7,153 nt of DNA from Oscillospiraceae bacterium. Its GTDB lineage: Bacteria; Bacillota; Clostridia; Oscillospirales; Ruminococcaceae. The stretch is taken from assembly GCA_017440425.1 (NCBI GenBank), contig JAFSHJ010000166.1:1-7153 (forward strand). Direction: 5' to 3'. The notes beneath the pieces were generated by a model. The model had not been told where the DNA came from. It ran no database searches and was given only the letters and a program-made list of their open reading frames with translations. The translations under genes were made by a program, and so were the position numbers. This document shows, piece after piece, positions 1-6,247 of the stretch (position 1 is the stretch's first letter; each line of letters opens with the position of its first letter).

Positions 1-8
1 AGCTTTAG

Positions 9-40
9 AACGCCATACACGGTATGGCGTTTTGTTTATT
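9..40 (+). terminator. Rho-independent terminator of an off-window upstream gene
   Basis: A perfect 10-bp stem (AACGCCATAC / GTATGGCGTT, 9-18 and 22-31) with an ACG loop is followed by a T-rich run (TTGTTTATT). The T-rich side lies on the plus strand, so it would end a plus-strand transcript entering from the left of the window. The gene itself is not in view. Confidence 0.7.
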
Positions 41-49
41 ATATTTATG

Positions 50-95
50 TTGAGCTTCGCTCAAATGAAGGAATTCCGACATCTGCGGATGTCGG
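50..95. repeat. Two small hairpins in the left intergenic repeat cluster
   Basis: TTGAGC-TTC-GCTCAA (50-64) and CCGACATC-TGCG-GATGTCGG (76-95) are perfect 6-bp and 8-bp stems with short loops. Neither has a following T-run, so they are not obvious terminators. They begin a dense series of palindromes that runs to base 306 with no credible coding sequence. I read the stretch as stacked dispersed intergenic repeats. Confidence 0.55.
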
Positions 96-102
96 GACTT
101 AC

Positions 103-139
103 GCAGTCGGCGCTTAAGGGGCTTGCCCCTTAAGAATCC
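103..139. repeat. Hairpin repeat module, copy 1
   Basis: The module is GCAGTCGGCG (103-112), a 9-bp hairpin CTTAAGGGG / CCCCTTAAG with loop CTTG (113-134), then AATCC. The same three-part layout recurs at 270-306 with identical spacing and orientation. The stem sequence differs from copy 2 but pairing is fully kept, which points to selection or copying of a structured element. No T-run follows, so it is not a normal terminator. Confidence 0.7.
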
Positions 140-176
140 TGTTAACGCTCCGCAGCTAAAACGAAAGGGTCTTTTG

Positions 177-269
177 CCGCGGGAATGCACCTGCCGCTTT
201 TGAACTTTAAGAAACTGTAAGCGCAAGCGTCGGGTTCGTCCGCGGACATTCCTCCGGGCGTGGCCCGGC
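177..269 (+). repeat. Dispersed intergenic repeat, left copy of an inverted pair
   Basis: Bases 211-269 match the reverse complement of 6950-7008 at 56 of 59 positions without gaps. Weaker similarity continues outward to about base 177 (the CCGCGGGA...ATGCAC block against 7029-7043). The element contains a CCGGGC-GTG-GCCCGG hairpin (254-268) and a CGC-AA-GCG palindrome near 222-229. The homology stops at 269, directly before hairpin module copy 2. Open frames across it are low-complexity and lack ribosome sites, so I do not call a gene. Confidence 0.8.
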
Positions 270-306
270 GCAGCCGGCGCCAAAGGGACTTGTCCCTTTG
301 GAATCC
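270..306. repeat. Hairpin repeat module, copy 2
   Basis: GCAGCCGGCG (270-279) is followed by a 9-bp stem CCAAAGGGA / TCCCTTTGG with loop CTTG (280-301), then AATCC. Relative to copy 1 (103-139), three stem pairs differ and each change is matched by the compensating change on the other arm. The loop and the trailing pentamer are unchanged. Confidence 0.7.
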
Positions 307-321
307 CGTGTTTTGGGCGCA

Positions 322-357
322 ACAAAAAAACAAAACCGACCGTGAGACCACGGTCGG
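322..357 (-). terminator. Rho-independent terminator of the YfhO-GT2 operon
   Basis: Read on the minus strand, the stem is CCGACCGTG-GTCT-CACGGTCGG (357 to 336), a perfect 9-bp hairpin with a 4-base loop, followed by TTTTGTTTTTTTGTT. It lies about 20 bases after the stop codon of the glycosyltransferase gene and is a textbook intrinsic terminator for that operon. Confidence 0.92.
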
Positions 358-376
358 CATAAGCTGAAAATGCAAA

Positions 377-1333
377 TCAGTTTTTGTTTTGCGGAAGTGT
401 TTTCTCCACAATAAAGCGGGGACGGTGCTTGGTCTCCATATAGATCTTGCCGATGTATTCGCCCACAACACCAATAGCCACAAGGTTGATGCCAAGGGCA
501 AACAGCACGGTGAGAGCCACAAACCAAAGACCGGAAATCTCCAGCCAAATGAGGAGAATGGCAAGCACCAGCATAGCGGCAGCGGCAAGTCCGGCAATAA
601 ATGCACCTGCGCCCCAAACCATCTTAATGGGACGGACGCTGAAGGAGGTGATGCCCTCAAAAGCAAAGGCAAGCATCTTCTTGAGGGGATATTTGGAATC
701 GCCGGCAACACGCTCGTGGCGCTCGTAGTAGACCTTGGCGGTGGGATAGCCTATCTGCGGCACGATTCCGCGGAGGAAGAGGTTCACCTCGCCAAAATCA
801 AAGAGACTGTCCAGAGCACGGCGGCTCATGAGACGGTAGTCGGCGTGGTTGTCCACGATATCCGCACCCATGGCGGTCATCAGCTTGTAGAATGCGCCGG
901 CGGTGCCGCGTTTAAAGGCGGTGTCGGTGGCACGGGAGCTGCGCACGCCGTAGACGATGTCGCAGCCTTCGTAATATTTCTCAACAAAGCCGTCGATGGC
1001 GTCAATGTCGTCCTGGAGGTCAGCATCCAGCGAAACAGCCATGTCGCAATGCTTTCTGGCATAGTCAAGACCTGCCATCAGCGCATTTTGGTGACCACGG
1101 TTGCGGGAGAGCTTTACACCGCAGAAAAGGCTGTTTTCTCTGCCGCAGAAGGCTTCAATAAGCTGCCAGGTCTTGTCACGGCTGCCGTCGTCAACAAGGA
1201 CGATGCGGCTGTCGGGAGAAACTTTTCCGTCGGAGATGAGGGTGCCCAGCTTTTCAATCAGCTTTTCTGCAGAAATGGGGAGCGCTTCCTCCTCATTATA
1301 GCAGGGAACAACAAGATAGAGGATATCTGCCAT
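377..1333 (-). CDS. GT2 family glycosyltransferase, CsbB/DPM1-type (polyprenyl-phosphate sugar transferase)
   Basis: This 318-residue protein has the usual length of the CsbB/GtrB/DPM-like branch of GT2. It starts with the nucleotide-sugar fold motif VVPCYNEEE (8-16). It then shows DDGSRDKT (48-55), the metal-binding region LDADLQDD (102-109), ADYRLMSRR (164-172), and the branch-typical stretch around RHERVAGDSKYPL (205-217). Two C-terminal membrane helices follow at about 237-265 and 269-292, then EYIGKIYME (292-300) and a basic tail. Known relatives transfer a sugar from a nucleotide donor to undecaprenyl phosphate at the cytoplasmic face. The donor sugar cannot be read from the sequence. 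The start at 1333 has AAGGTGA six bases upstream; an in-frame ATG at 1357 overlaps the YfhO stop as ATGA but has no ribosome site. It is the second gene of the operon, 20 bases after the YfhO gene, and is followed by a strong terminator. Function class is firm; the exact product is inferred. Confidence 0.93.
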   Translation of the reverse strand: MADILYLVVPCYNEEEALPISAEKLIEKLGTLISDGKVSPDSRIVLVDDGSRDKTWQLIEAFCGRENSLFCGVKLSRNRGHQNALMAGLDYARKHCDMAVSLDADLQDDIDAIDGFVEKYYEGCDIVYGVRSSRATDTAFKRGTAGAFYKLMTAMGADIVDNHADYRLMSRRALDSLFDFGEVNLFLRGIVPQIGYPTAKVYYERHERVAGDSKYPLKKMLAFAFEGITSFSVRPIKMVWGAGAFIAGLAAAAMLVLAILLIWLEISGLWFVALTVLFALGINLVAIGVVGEYIGKIYMETKHRPRFIVEKTLPQNKN

Positions 1334-1353
1334 AAAAATCACCTTCCGTAAAA

Positions 1354-4086
1354 TCATTCTTTGTTTTTGTCATCGTTTATCCATTTGTGAGTGTATTCGT
1401 TGGAGACCTGCTCGGCATCCTCCTCGGCTTCGGGGAGCATCAGCTCGGAATATTCGGAGTAATCGTCGTCCAAAGCATCCAGGTCAAGGTCATCCACCGA
1501 GATAAACTCTTCGCTTGTGTCGGGCAGAGCATCCACAACGGCAAATCCGCCTTCCTTGGGTTTGGAGGGATCATCGGCGGGATAGATGGTGTCGGAATCC
1601 GAAACGGTGGAGCTTCTCAGGTGGCGCAGAGTCTCGCCAAACAGTTCGTCTTCGTCGTCTTCGTAGCCTGCAGGGATGATGTCGGGGGAATCCAAAGTGG
1701 CACGCAGCTGCTTGTCATCTTCAATAGCGATGGAGAGGCGCTGCTTGCGCAGGGAGAGAATGTGCAGCGCAACATATGCAATGAGTGCAAGGGTGCCCAC
1801 CGCCGTGCCCACAAGACCTATCTTGAGTCCGGGGGTGAAATATTCAAAGCGGATCTCATTGTCGCCTGCAGGGACACGTACAGCCATAAAGCCCACGTTT
1901 ACCTTTTCGATCTCTGCCTTTTCGCCGTTGACATAGGCGCTCCAGCCCTTTTCATAGGGGACGCTGAAGAAGACGAGGTTTTCCTCCTCCAATTCTATCT
2001 TGGAGGTGAAGCCGGTGTTGTCATAGTCGAAATAATAGGCACTTCCGAGGGTGCGTTCCCAAACGGAATTCTCAAAATCGTCGTAGAAGGTGGAGACATA
2101 GCAGGAGGAATAGTCCAGAATATCCTTGTGCTTTTCGATCTGCTCTTCGTTCAGGACGATGTAGTTGAGCAGGGCATAAGCACGCTCGTTTTTGGTCAGG
2201 CTGTCGTATTCATCCTGAGAAATGTAGTTATCGTAGGTAAATCCCATGGGGATGTAGTTTTCGTTGATGTAGATGTTTATGCCCATCTGTGTGTCATAAA
2301 GGCTGAAGCCGGGCATGGGAGACTGGTCGCTGGTCTCCTCTTCAATAAACAGCCACTTGGTGGAGAGGAATGCGCGGAGAGGATAGATGGAGTGATCCGG
2401 CTTGGAGGATACGTCACGTTCCACACCGACGGTGGGATAGAACTCCATCACCGAGACGGGCACGATGCTGTGGAAGCAGCGGATGGTGGGTGTGGACCAG
2501 AACATACCGGTGTTTTCCATCATCTCGTAATAGTCGGAGCGGGCAAAGCTGCCCTCTTCTTCGGGGAGGGTGATGACCTTCTGTCCGGGAAGAGCCACAT
2601 CCAGCACGTCGTCAATGGTGCTGGAGACAGCACGTCCCACGTTGACCAGCACGGTGCTGTAGATGACACCCACAAGCGCAACACCTGCCAGCATGACCTT
2701 TGCAAAACGGGCGGTACCCTTGAATTTTTTGAACAGCACCGCAAACAGCAGCAGCGAACCGAGAGCGATGAGCACCCAGCTCCAAAATTCTGCGGGGGAA
2801 TCCATAAGACCGATGGAGAGTACGTCTTCGCCGCCGGATTTTTCCGTCTTGGGGGTGAGACCAACCACGGCGGAGATCACAATGGTGATGGTGGCTGTCC
2901 ATTTTGTTCCGCGTTCAATGTTGATGTCTCTGCTGCTGCGCTCAAGGGCAATGACAGTTGCAAGAGAGGTCATGAGTGTGAACATATAGAACCATCTGGC
3001 ATAGTAGGAGCTGTTGAGAAGGATGAAAGCGGAGTTAAGTCCGCGGCAGAGGGCAAACACAGCGCAGGCGGCGATCATTTTGCGCAGCCAGTTGTTGCGT
3101 GTGCATTGCAGATAGGCAATGACGCCGCACATGCTCACAAAGGGAAGCCACGCCGCAAGAGACGCCCACTTTGCTCCGTGGTCGGGGAAGAAGTTGGGGC
3201 GGCTGGGGAGATCGGGTGGGAAGAAGAAGGATGCGATTATATGGAGATATCTCTGGGGACTGGAGTGATATATCAGGTTCCAGCCGGTGAGAAGGCTATC
3301 GGAGCCGGTGCGGGGGTTGCCCAGCAGCGCAAGGCAGGAGGGCAGCAGCACGGAAAGCGCCATAAGCACACCGATTATCGCCTCCAGCCAGGCAAGACCG
3401 AACTTGGCAAACCAGGTTTTCACGTTGGGAACAAGAGCTTTATCGGTGCAGCGGATGCAGAAATAGAGGATGACAAAGACCACCTCGCCAATGAAGAACC
3501 AATAGTTGACGATGGCATTGATGAAAACGGCAACGGCAAAAAATCCGCGCTTGTTTTCCTTTATCATCTTTTCAAGGCCGATGAGCAGCAGCGGGAAGAA
3601 CACCACAACATCGTGGAAGTGGTTGAAGAAGATGTTGTAGACCATAAAGCCGGAGAAGGAATAGAGCAGACCTCCGATGACGGCAAAGGTGGTGTCTTCA
3701 ACAAAGCGCTTGATATAAAAATAGGCAAAAAATGCGGCAAAAGCAAATTTGAGCACGAACAGCGGCGCCATAAGATAGGGCAGCCAGGCTGTGGGGAAGG
3801 GAAGAGTGAGCCAGAAGAAGGGGCTGAACAGCAGATAGAAGCTGTAGGATGCAATGAAGTTTGCGCCCAGGTCTGTCTCCCAGTTCCACATAAAGCTGCC
3901 GCTTCTCACCGCTCTGTGCGCAAGCTGGTAGAAGGGGATCTGCTGAACGTTGTAGTCGCCGTAATAGGTGAAAAGTCCCTCGCCGGTGAGAAGGGTGGGG
4001 ATGAAGAGGATGGCAGCCATTGCAAAAGCAATAAAGAAGGCTTGCCAATGGCGTTTTTTATGAAGGTTCAAATATTCGCTGTCCAC
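1354..4086 (-). CDS. YfhO-family GT-C type membrane glycosyltransferase with an acidic C-terminal tail
   Basis: This is a 910-residue polytopic protein. A first helix (about 15-34) is followed by YYGDYNVQQIPFY (41-53), whose Asp44 sits where GT-C enzymes place the catalytic acid. About a dozen more hydrophobic segments run to about residue 482. A large extracytoplasmic domain (about 487-755) ends in the family hallmark around PYEKGWSAYVNGEKAE (710-725) and FEYFTPGLKIG (748-758). A last helix lies at about 757-778. YfhO-type proteins take a sugar from undecaprenyl phosphate and add it to surface polymers such as lipoteichoic acid; the target here is unknown. The final 130 residues form a very acidic cytoplasmic tail that I do not recall in B. 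subtilis YfhO. I chose the GTG at 4086 because AAAGGA lies 9 bases upstream. The longest frame's ATG at 4167 lies inside the promoter spacer, upstream of the expected transcript start. The gene avoids TTA, CTA and TCA codons, which leaves a long antisense open frame that I do not consider a gene. Confidence 0.9.
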   Translation of the reverse strand: MDSEYLNLHKKRHWQAFFIAFAMAAILFIPTLLTGEGLFTYYGDYNVQQIPFYQLAHRAVRSGSFMWNWETDLGANFIASYSFYLLFSPFFWLTLPFPTAWLPYLMAPLFVLKFAFAAFFAYFYIKRFVEDTTFAVIGGLLYSFSGFMVYNIFFNHFHDVVVFFPLLLIGLEKMIKENKRGFFAVAVFINAIVNYWFFIGEVVFVILYFCIRCTDKALVPNVKTWFAKFGLAWLEAIIGVLMALSVLLPSCLALLGNPRTGSDSLLTGWNLIYHSSPQRYLHIIASFFFPPDLPSRPNFFPDHGAKWASLAAWLPFVSMCGVIAYLQCTRNNWLRKMIAACAVFALCRGLNSAFILLNSSYYARWFYMFTLMTSLATVIALERSSRDINIERGTKWTATITIVISAVVGLTPKTEKSGGEDVLSIGLMDSPAEFWSWVLIALGSLLLFAVLFKKFKGTARFAKVMLAGVALVGVIYSTVLVNVGRAVSSTIDDVLDVALPGQKVITLPEEEGSFARSDYYEMMENTGMFWSTPTIRCFHSIVPVSVMEFYPTVGVERDVSSKPDHSIYPLRAFLSTKWLFIEEETSDQSPMPGFSLYDTQMGINIYINENYIPMGFTYDNYISQDEYDSLTKNERAYALLNYIVLNEEQIEKHKDILDYSSCYVSTFYDDFENSVWERTLGSAYYFDYDNTGFTSKIELEEENLVFFSVPYEKGWSAYVNGEKAEIEKVNVGFMAVRVPAGDNEIRFEYFTPGLKIGLVGTAVGTLALIAYVALHILSLRKQRLSIAIEDDKQLRATLDSPDIIPAGYEDDEDELFGETLRHLRSSTVSDSDTIYPADDPSKPKEGGFAVVDALPDTSEEFISVDDLDLDALDDDYSEYSELMLPEAEEDAEQVSNEYTHKWINDDKNKE

Positions 4087-4157
4087 GGTATATCGTCCTT
4101 TCAGTCGTAAATACGGTATCATAAACGGTGAGACAAAATATATATTATTATGTACCA

Positions 4158-4186
4158 ATAATACCATAAATTACTGCATTTCTCAA
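4158..4186 (-). promoter_or_regulatory. Sigma-A-type promoter of the YfhO-GT2 operon
   Basis: On the minus strand, TTGAGA (4186-4181) and TATTAT (4163-4158) are separated by exactly 17 bases, each matching the consensus at 5 of 6 positions. Transcription should start near 4151, giving a leader of about 65 bases before the GTG at 4086. The site falls between the mini-gene terminator and the YfhO start, so the operon has its own promoter. Confidence 0.8.
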
Positions 4187-4204
4187 GACAATAAAATAAT
4201 TTTA

Positions 4205-4254
4205 CATATATAAAAGGGTCTGCGGCGCAGAGAAAACTCCCTGCGCCGCAGACC
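4205..4254 (-). terminator. Intrinsic terminator of the Cys-rich mini-gene
   Basis: GGTCTGCGGCGCAG (4217-4230) and CTGCGCCGCAGACC (4241-4254) form a perfect 14-bp GC-rich stem with a 10-base loop. On the minus strand the stem is followed by CTTTTATATATG, a modest U-tract. It begins 31 bases after the mini-gene stop codon, so it separates that gene from the YfhO promoter. No T-run follows on the plus strand. Confidence 0.8.
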
Positions 4255-4285
4255 GTGGCGGATTATGGAACCTAACGGGGCAAAA

Positions 4286-4444
4286 TCAGCAGCCGCAGCC
4301 GTTGTTGCAGCCGTTGCCGCAGTTGTTTGCACCCAGGCAGCCGCAGCTGTCATTTCCGCAGCCGTTACCGCAGCCGGAGAAGCAGCCGCTGAAGAGAAGG
4401 ATGATAATGATTACCCACCAGATGTTGTTGTTACCGAAGCACAT
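4286..4444 (-). CDS. Small Cys/Gly/Asn-rich membrane-anchored or exported peptide (52 aa), unknown function
   Basis: The 52-residue product begins MCFGNNNIWW. A short hydrophobic stretch follows (about 8-18, WWVIIIILLF), and then a tail (20-52) made almost only of Gly, Cys and Asn in repeats such as GCGNGCGN and NNCGNGCNNGCGC. I count 10 Cys, 12 Gly and 10 Asn. A perfect AGGAGG lies 8 bases before the ATG, and a 14-bp terminator follows the stop, so this is a real transcription unit despite its length. The tail could bind metal or form disulfides. F-S-G-C at 18-21 resembles a lipobox, but there is no basic N-terminus, so a simple membrane anchor is as likely. Similar short hydrophobic-plus-Cys/Gly peptides occur in spore-forming Firmicutes; a spore role is only a guess. 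It is divergent from the DUF1538-PII operon across a 220-base region. I do not recognise a named family. Confidence 0.82.
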   Translation of the reverse strand: MCFGNNNIWWVIIIILLFSGCFSGCGNGCGNDSCGCLGANNCGNGCNNGCGC

Positions 4445-4480
4445 GTTGCAAGCCTCCTAATTTTTATTTGCAACATATAC
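4439..4480 (-). promoter_or_regulatory. Inverted repeat placing the start codon in a stem and the Shine-Dalgarno in the loop
   Basis: ATGTTGCAA and TTGCAACAT (4468-4476 and 4443-4451) form a perfect 9-bp inverted repeat. In RNA it extends to 13 pairs (4468-4480 with 4439-4451) with two G-U wobbles. The 16-base loop holds the AGGAGG of the mini-gene, and its AUG (4444-4442) lies in the 3' arm. If the transcript starts upstream of 4480 this could control initiation. If it starts downstream, the repeat can act only as DNA, for example as an operator. Confidence 0.5.
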
Positions 4481-4504
4481 TATGCCGAAAGGGGGCAGGG
4501 TGTG
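4476..4504 (-). promoter_or_regulatory. Possible sigma-K/sigma-E-like sporulation promoter of the mini-gene (tentative)
   Basis: On the minus strand, GCATAGTATA (4485-4476) fits the late-sporulation -10 pattern gCATAnnnTA. CACA (4504-4501) fits the mACm -35 pattern with a spacer about one base short of usual. No good sigma-A pair is seen just upstream. A perfect TATAAT exists further away (4607-4602) but lacks a -35. The call depends on short degenerate motifs. Confidence 0.3.
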
Positions 4505-4578
4505 AGAAAAGGACAAACAGAAAATTTAAAATTAACAAAAGGAAAAATTTATTGCCGGTTTGCGGAAAAAGGTTGCCT

Positions 4579-4606
4579 TTGACCCGAATTTTTATTATTA
4601 TATTAT
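4579..4606 (+). promoter_or_regulatory. Sigma-A-type promoter of the DUF1538-PII operon
   Basis: TTGACC (4579-4584) and TATTAT (4601-4606) are spaced by 16 bases, or 17 if ATTATA is read as the -10. Both match the consensus at 5 of 6 positions. The expected start near 4613 gives a leader of about 50 bases. The flanking sequence is strongly AT-rich, and no riboswitch-like structure is apparent in this short leader. Confidence 0.7.
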
Positions 4607-4664
4607 ATGGACAATAATGGTGTAGTTTGGTGCGCCGTTATAAGTCGCAGGCGAAGGAGAGAAT

Positions 4665-6245
4665 GTGGGGAAAATGGTGGTTAGAAGATTAAAAAAAGTG
4701 AAAGGTTTTTTTGAAGCGGTGCATCCGAAGCTGAAAAACAAGACCAACGAGTCTTTGGCGGCGGTTTTGCCCATAAGCATTATCGTGCTGGCGCTGAGCG
4801 TGTTTTTGATCTCGTTGAGCGTGGGACTGGCAATGATGTTTTTTGTGGGCGCAATGCTGCTCATCCTCGGAATGGGAATGTTCCAGCTGGGTGTGGAGAT
4901 GGCAATGACTCCCTTGGGCGAAGGCATCGGTGTGTGGATGCCCAAGATGAAAAAACTCCCCTTCATAATTTTTGTTAGCTTTTTACTGGGAACAATAATA
5001 ACCATTGCAGAGCCGGATCTTCAGGTTTTGTCAAATCAGGTGCCTGCAATTCCCAACATGGTAATAATCCTAACCGTTGCGGTGGGCGTGGGAATATTTT
5101 TGGCAGTTGCAATTTTGCGTATCATCGAAAAAATCAAGTTGTCCACCCTGCTGATGGTGCTTTATGCTTTGGTTGTAGTAATTTCCTTTTTTGTGCCCAA
5201 AGAATTTGTTGCCGTCGCATTCGATTCCGGCGGTGTTACAACGGGTCCCATAACCGTGCCGTTCATAATGGCTATCGGTGTAGGTATCTCCTCTGTCCGC
5301 GGTGACAAAAATGCTGCAAGCGACAGCTTCGGTCTGGTCGCTCTCTCCAGCGTAGGTCCCATAATTGCAATGCTTATCCTCGGCTGCTTCTTTGATGCCA
5401 ACGACGGCGCCTATTCGGGTGCTGACATAACACAGGTGGAGACCATAAGGGATGTTGCAAAGGCATTTGTGCAGCAGCTTCCTCACTACGCAAAAGAAGT
5501 GTTTATCTCTGTGGCACCCATTGCGGCCGTGTTTATTGTGTTCCAGCTTATCAGCCGCCGCTATCAGCGTAGACAAACTTTGAGAATAGCTGTCGGCTTC
5601 GGCTATACATATATCGGTCTTGTGCTTTTCCTCTGCGGAGTAAACGTAGGTTTTGCCCCTGTGGGAACTATCCTCGGTCAGGAGCTTGCAGGCAGCGAGC
5701 AGAGCTGGCTGCTGGTGCCAATCGGCGCACTCATCGGTTACTTCATTGTTAAAGCCGAGCCCGCAATACAGATACTCAACCATCAGATACAGTCGGTAAC
5801 AAACGGAGTTATCTCCGCCCAGGCAATGAACAGATGTCTCTCCATCGGCGTTTCTGTCAGTGTTGGCCTGGCAATGCTGCGAATCGTTACAGGCATCCCG
5901 CTTCAATGGATAATAATCCCGGGATACATCATCGCATTGGTAATGTCCAGACTTGTTCCGCAGATGTTCGTCGGTATCGCATTCGACTCCGGCGGTGTTG
6001 CCAGCGGACCGATGACCTCCACCTTCCTTATTCCGCTGTGCATCGGAGCCTGCGAGATAATGGGCGGAAACGTTATGACCGATGCCTTCGGTGTGGTTGC
6101 ACTGGTTGCCCTCACCCCGCTTATCGCCGTGCAGATAATGGGTCTCAGCTACAAACATAAGCTTTCCAAAATGCACGATGCTGCTGTTGTTGAAACAGTC
6201 TACACCGACGATGGCGACGATATCATCGTGATAGAGGAGGATTAA
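4665..6245 (+). CDS. Double DUF1538 integral membrane protein, putative transporter
   Basis: This 526-residue hydrophobic protein is made of two homologous halves. Half 1 shows EMAMTPLGEGIG (78-89), AEPDLQVLSNQV (115-126), AFDSGGVTTGPIT (185-197) and DSFGLVALSSVGP (220-232). Half 2 shows NVGFAPVGTILG (327-338), AEPAIQILNHQI (364-375), AFDSGGVASGPMT (439-451) and DAFGVVALVALTP (473-485). These are DUF1538 hallmarks. A basic N-terminus, a soluble linker (about 242-278) and an acidic tail (512-526) flank the membrane parts. I recall, without being able to check, a report that a DUF1538 gene pair in a halophile (UmpAB) acts as a cation/proton antiporter; substrate and direction here are unknown. 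The GTG at 4665 is preferred because GAAGGAG ends 5 bases upstream; the ATG at 4674 is too far from it. The gene is first in an operon with the PII-like gene. Codon use shifts near base 5210: ten TTG codons in the first 180 residues against two in the rest. Confidence 0.88.
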   Translation: MGKMVVRRLKKVKGFFEAVHPKLKNKTNESLAAVLPISIIVLALSVFLISLSVGLAMMFFVGAMLLILGMGMFQLGVEMAMTPLGEGIGVWMPKMKKLPFIIFVSFLLGTIITIAEPDLQVLSNQVPAIPNMVIILTVAVGVGIFLAVAILRIIEKIKLSTLLMVLYALVVVISFFVPKEFVAVAFDSGGVTTGPITVPFIMAIGVGISSVRGDKNAASDSFGLVALSSVGPIIAMLILGCFFDANDGAYSGADITQVETIRDVAKAFVQQLPHYAKEVFISVAPIAAVFIVFQLISRRYQRRQTLRIAVGFGYTYIGLVLFLCGVNVGFAPVGTILGQELAGSEQSWLLVPIGALIGYFIVKAEPAIQILNHQIQSVTNGVISAQAMNRCLSIGVSVSVGLAMLRIVTGIPLQWIIIPGYIIALVMSRLVPQMFVGIAFDSGGVASGPMTSTFLIPLCIGACEIMGGNVMTDAFGVVALVALTPLIAVQIMGLSYKHKLSKMHDAAVVETVYTDDGDDIIVIEED

Positions 6246-6247
6246 TT

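Noticed and set aside
5..325. A 106-codon minus-strand frame across the left intergenic gap
   Set aside because: It consists of translated hairpin repeats rich in Arg and Pro, with no recognisable domain.
142..711. A 189-codon minus-strand frame covering the left repeats and the end of the GT2 gene
   Set aside because: It reads through the terminator and the dispersed repeats, is out of frame with the clear glycosyltransferase, and has no ribosome site.
1334..1357. Glycosyltransferase start at ATG 1357 overlapping the YfhO stop (ATGA)
   Set aside because: Coupling by overlap is possible, but the ATG at 1333 has a good AAGGTGA at proper spacing, and the family N-terminus fits it better.
1387..4110. 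A 907-codon open frame on the plus strand opposite the YfhO gene
   Set aside because: It shares the codon grid of the real gene, and is open only because the gene avoids TTA, CTA and TCA. The translation lacks membrane or domain features, and there is no promoter or ribosome site for it. The same effect gives long antisense frames at 389-1351 and 5070-6176.
4087..4167. N-terminal extension of the YfhO protein from ATG 4167 or ATG 4122
   Set aside because: The 4167 ATG lies between the -10 and -35 of the operon promoter, and neither ATG has a ribosome site. The GTG at 4086 does.
4265..4582. A 105-codon plus-strand Ala/Val-rich frame
   Set aside because: It is the antisense shadow of the Cys-rich mini-gene plus AT-rich promoter DNA. 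The minus strand has the perfect ribosome site and terminator.
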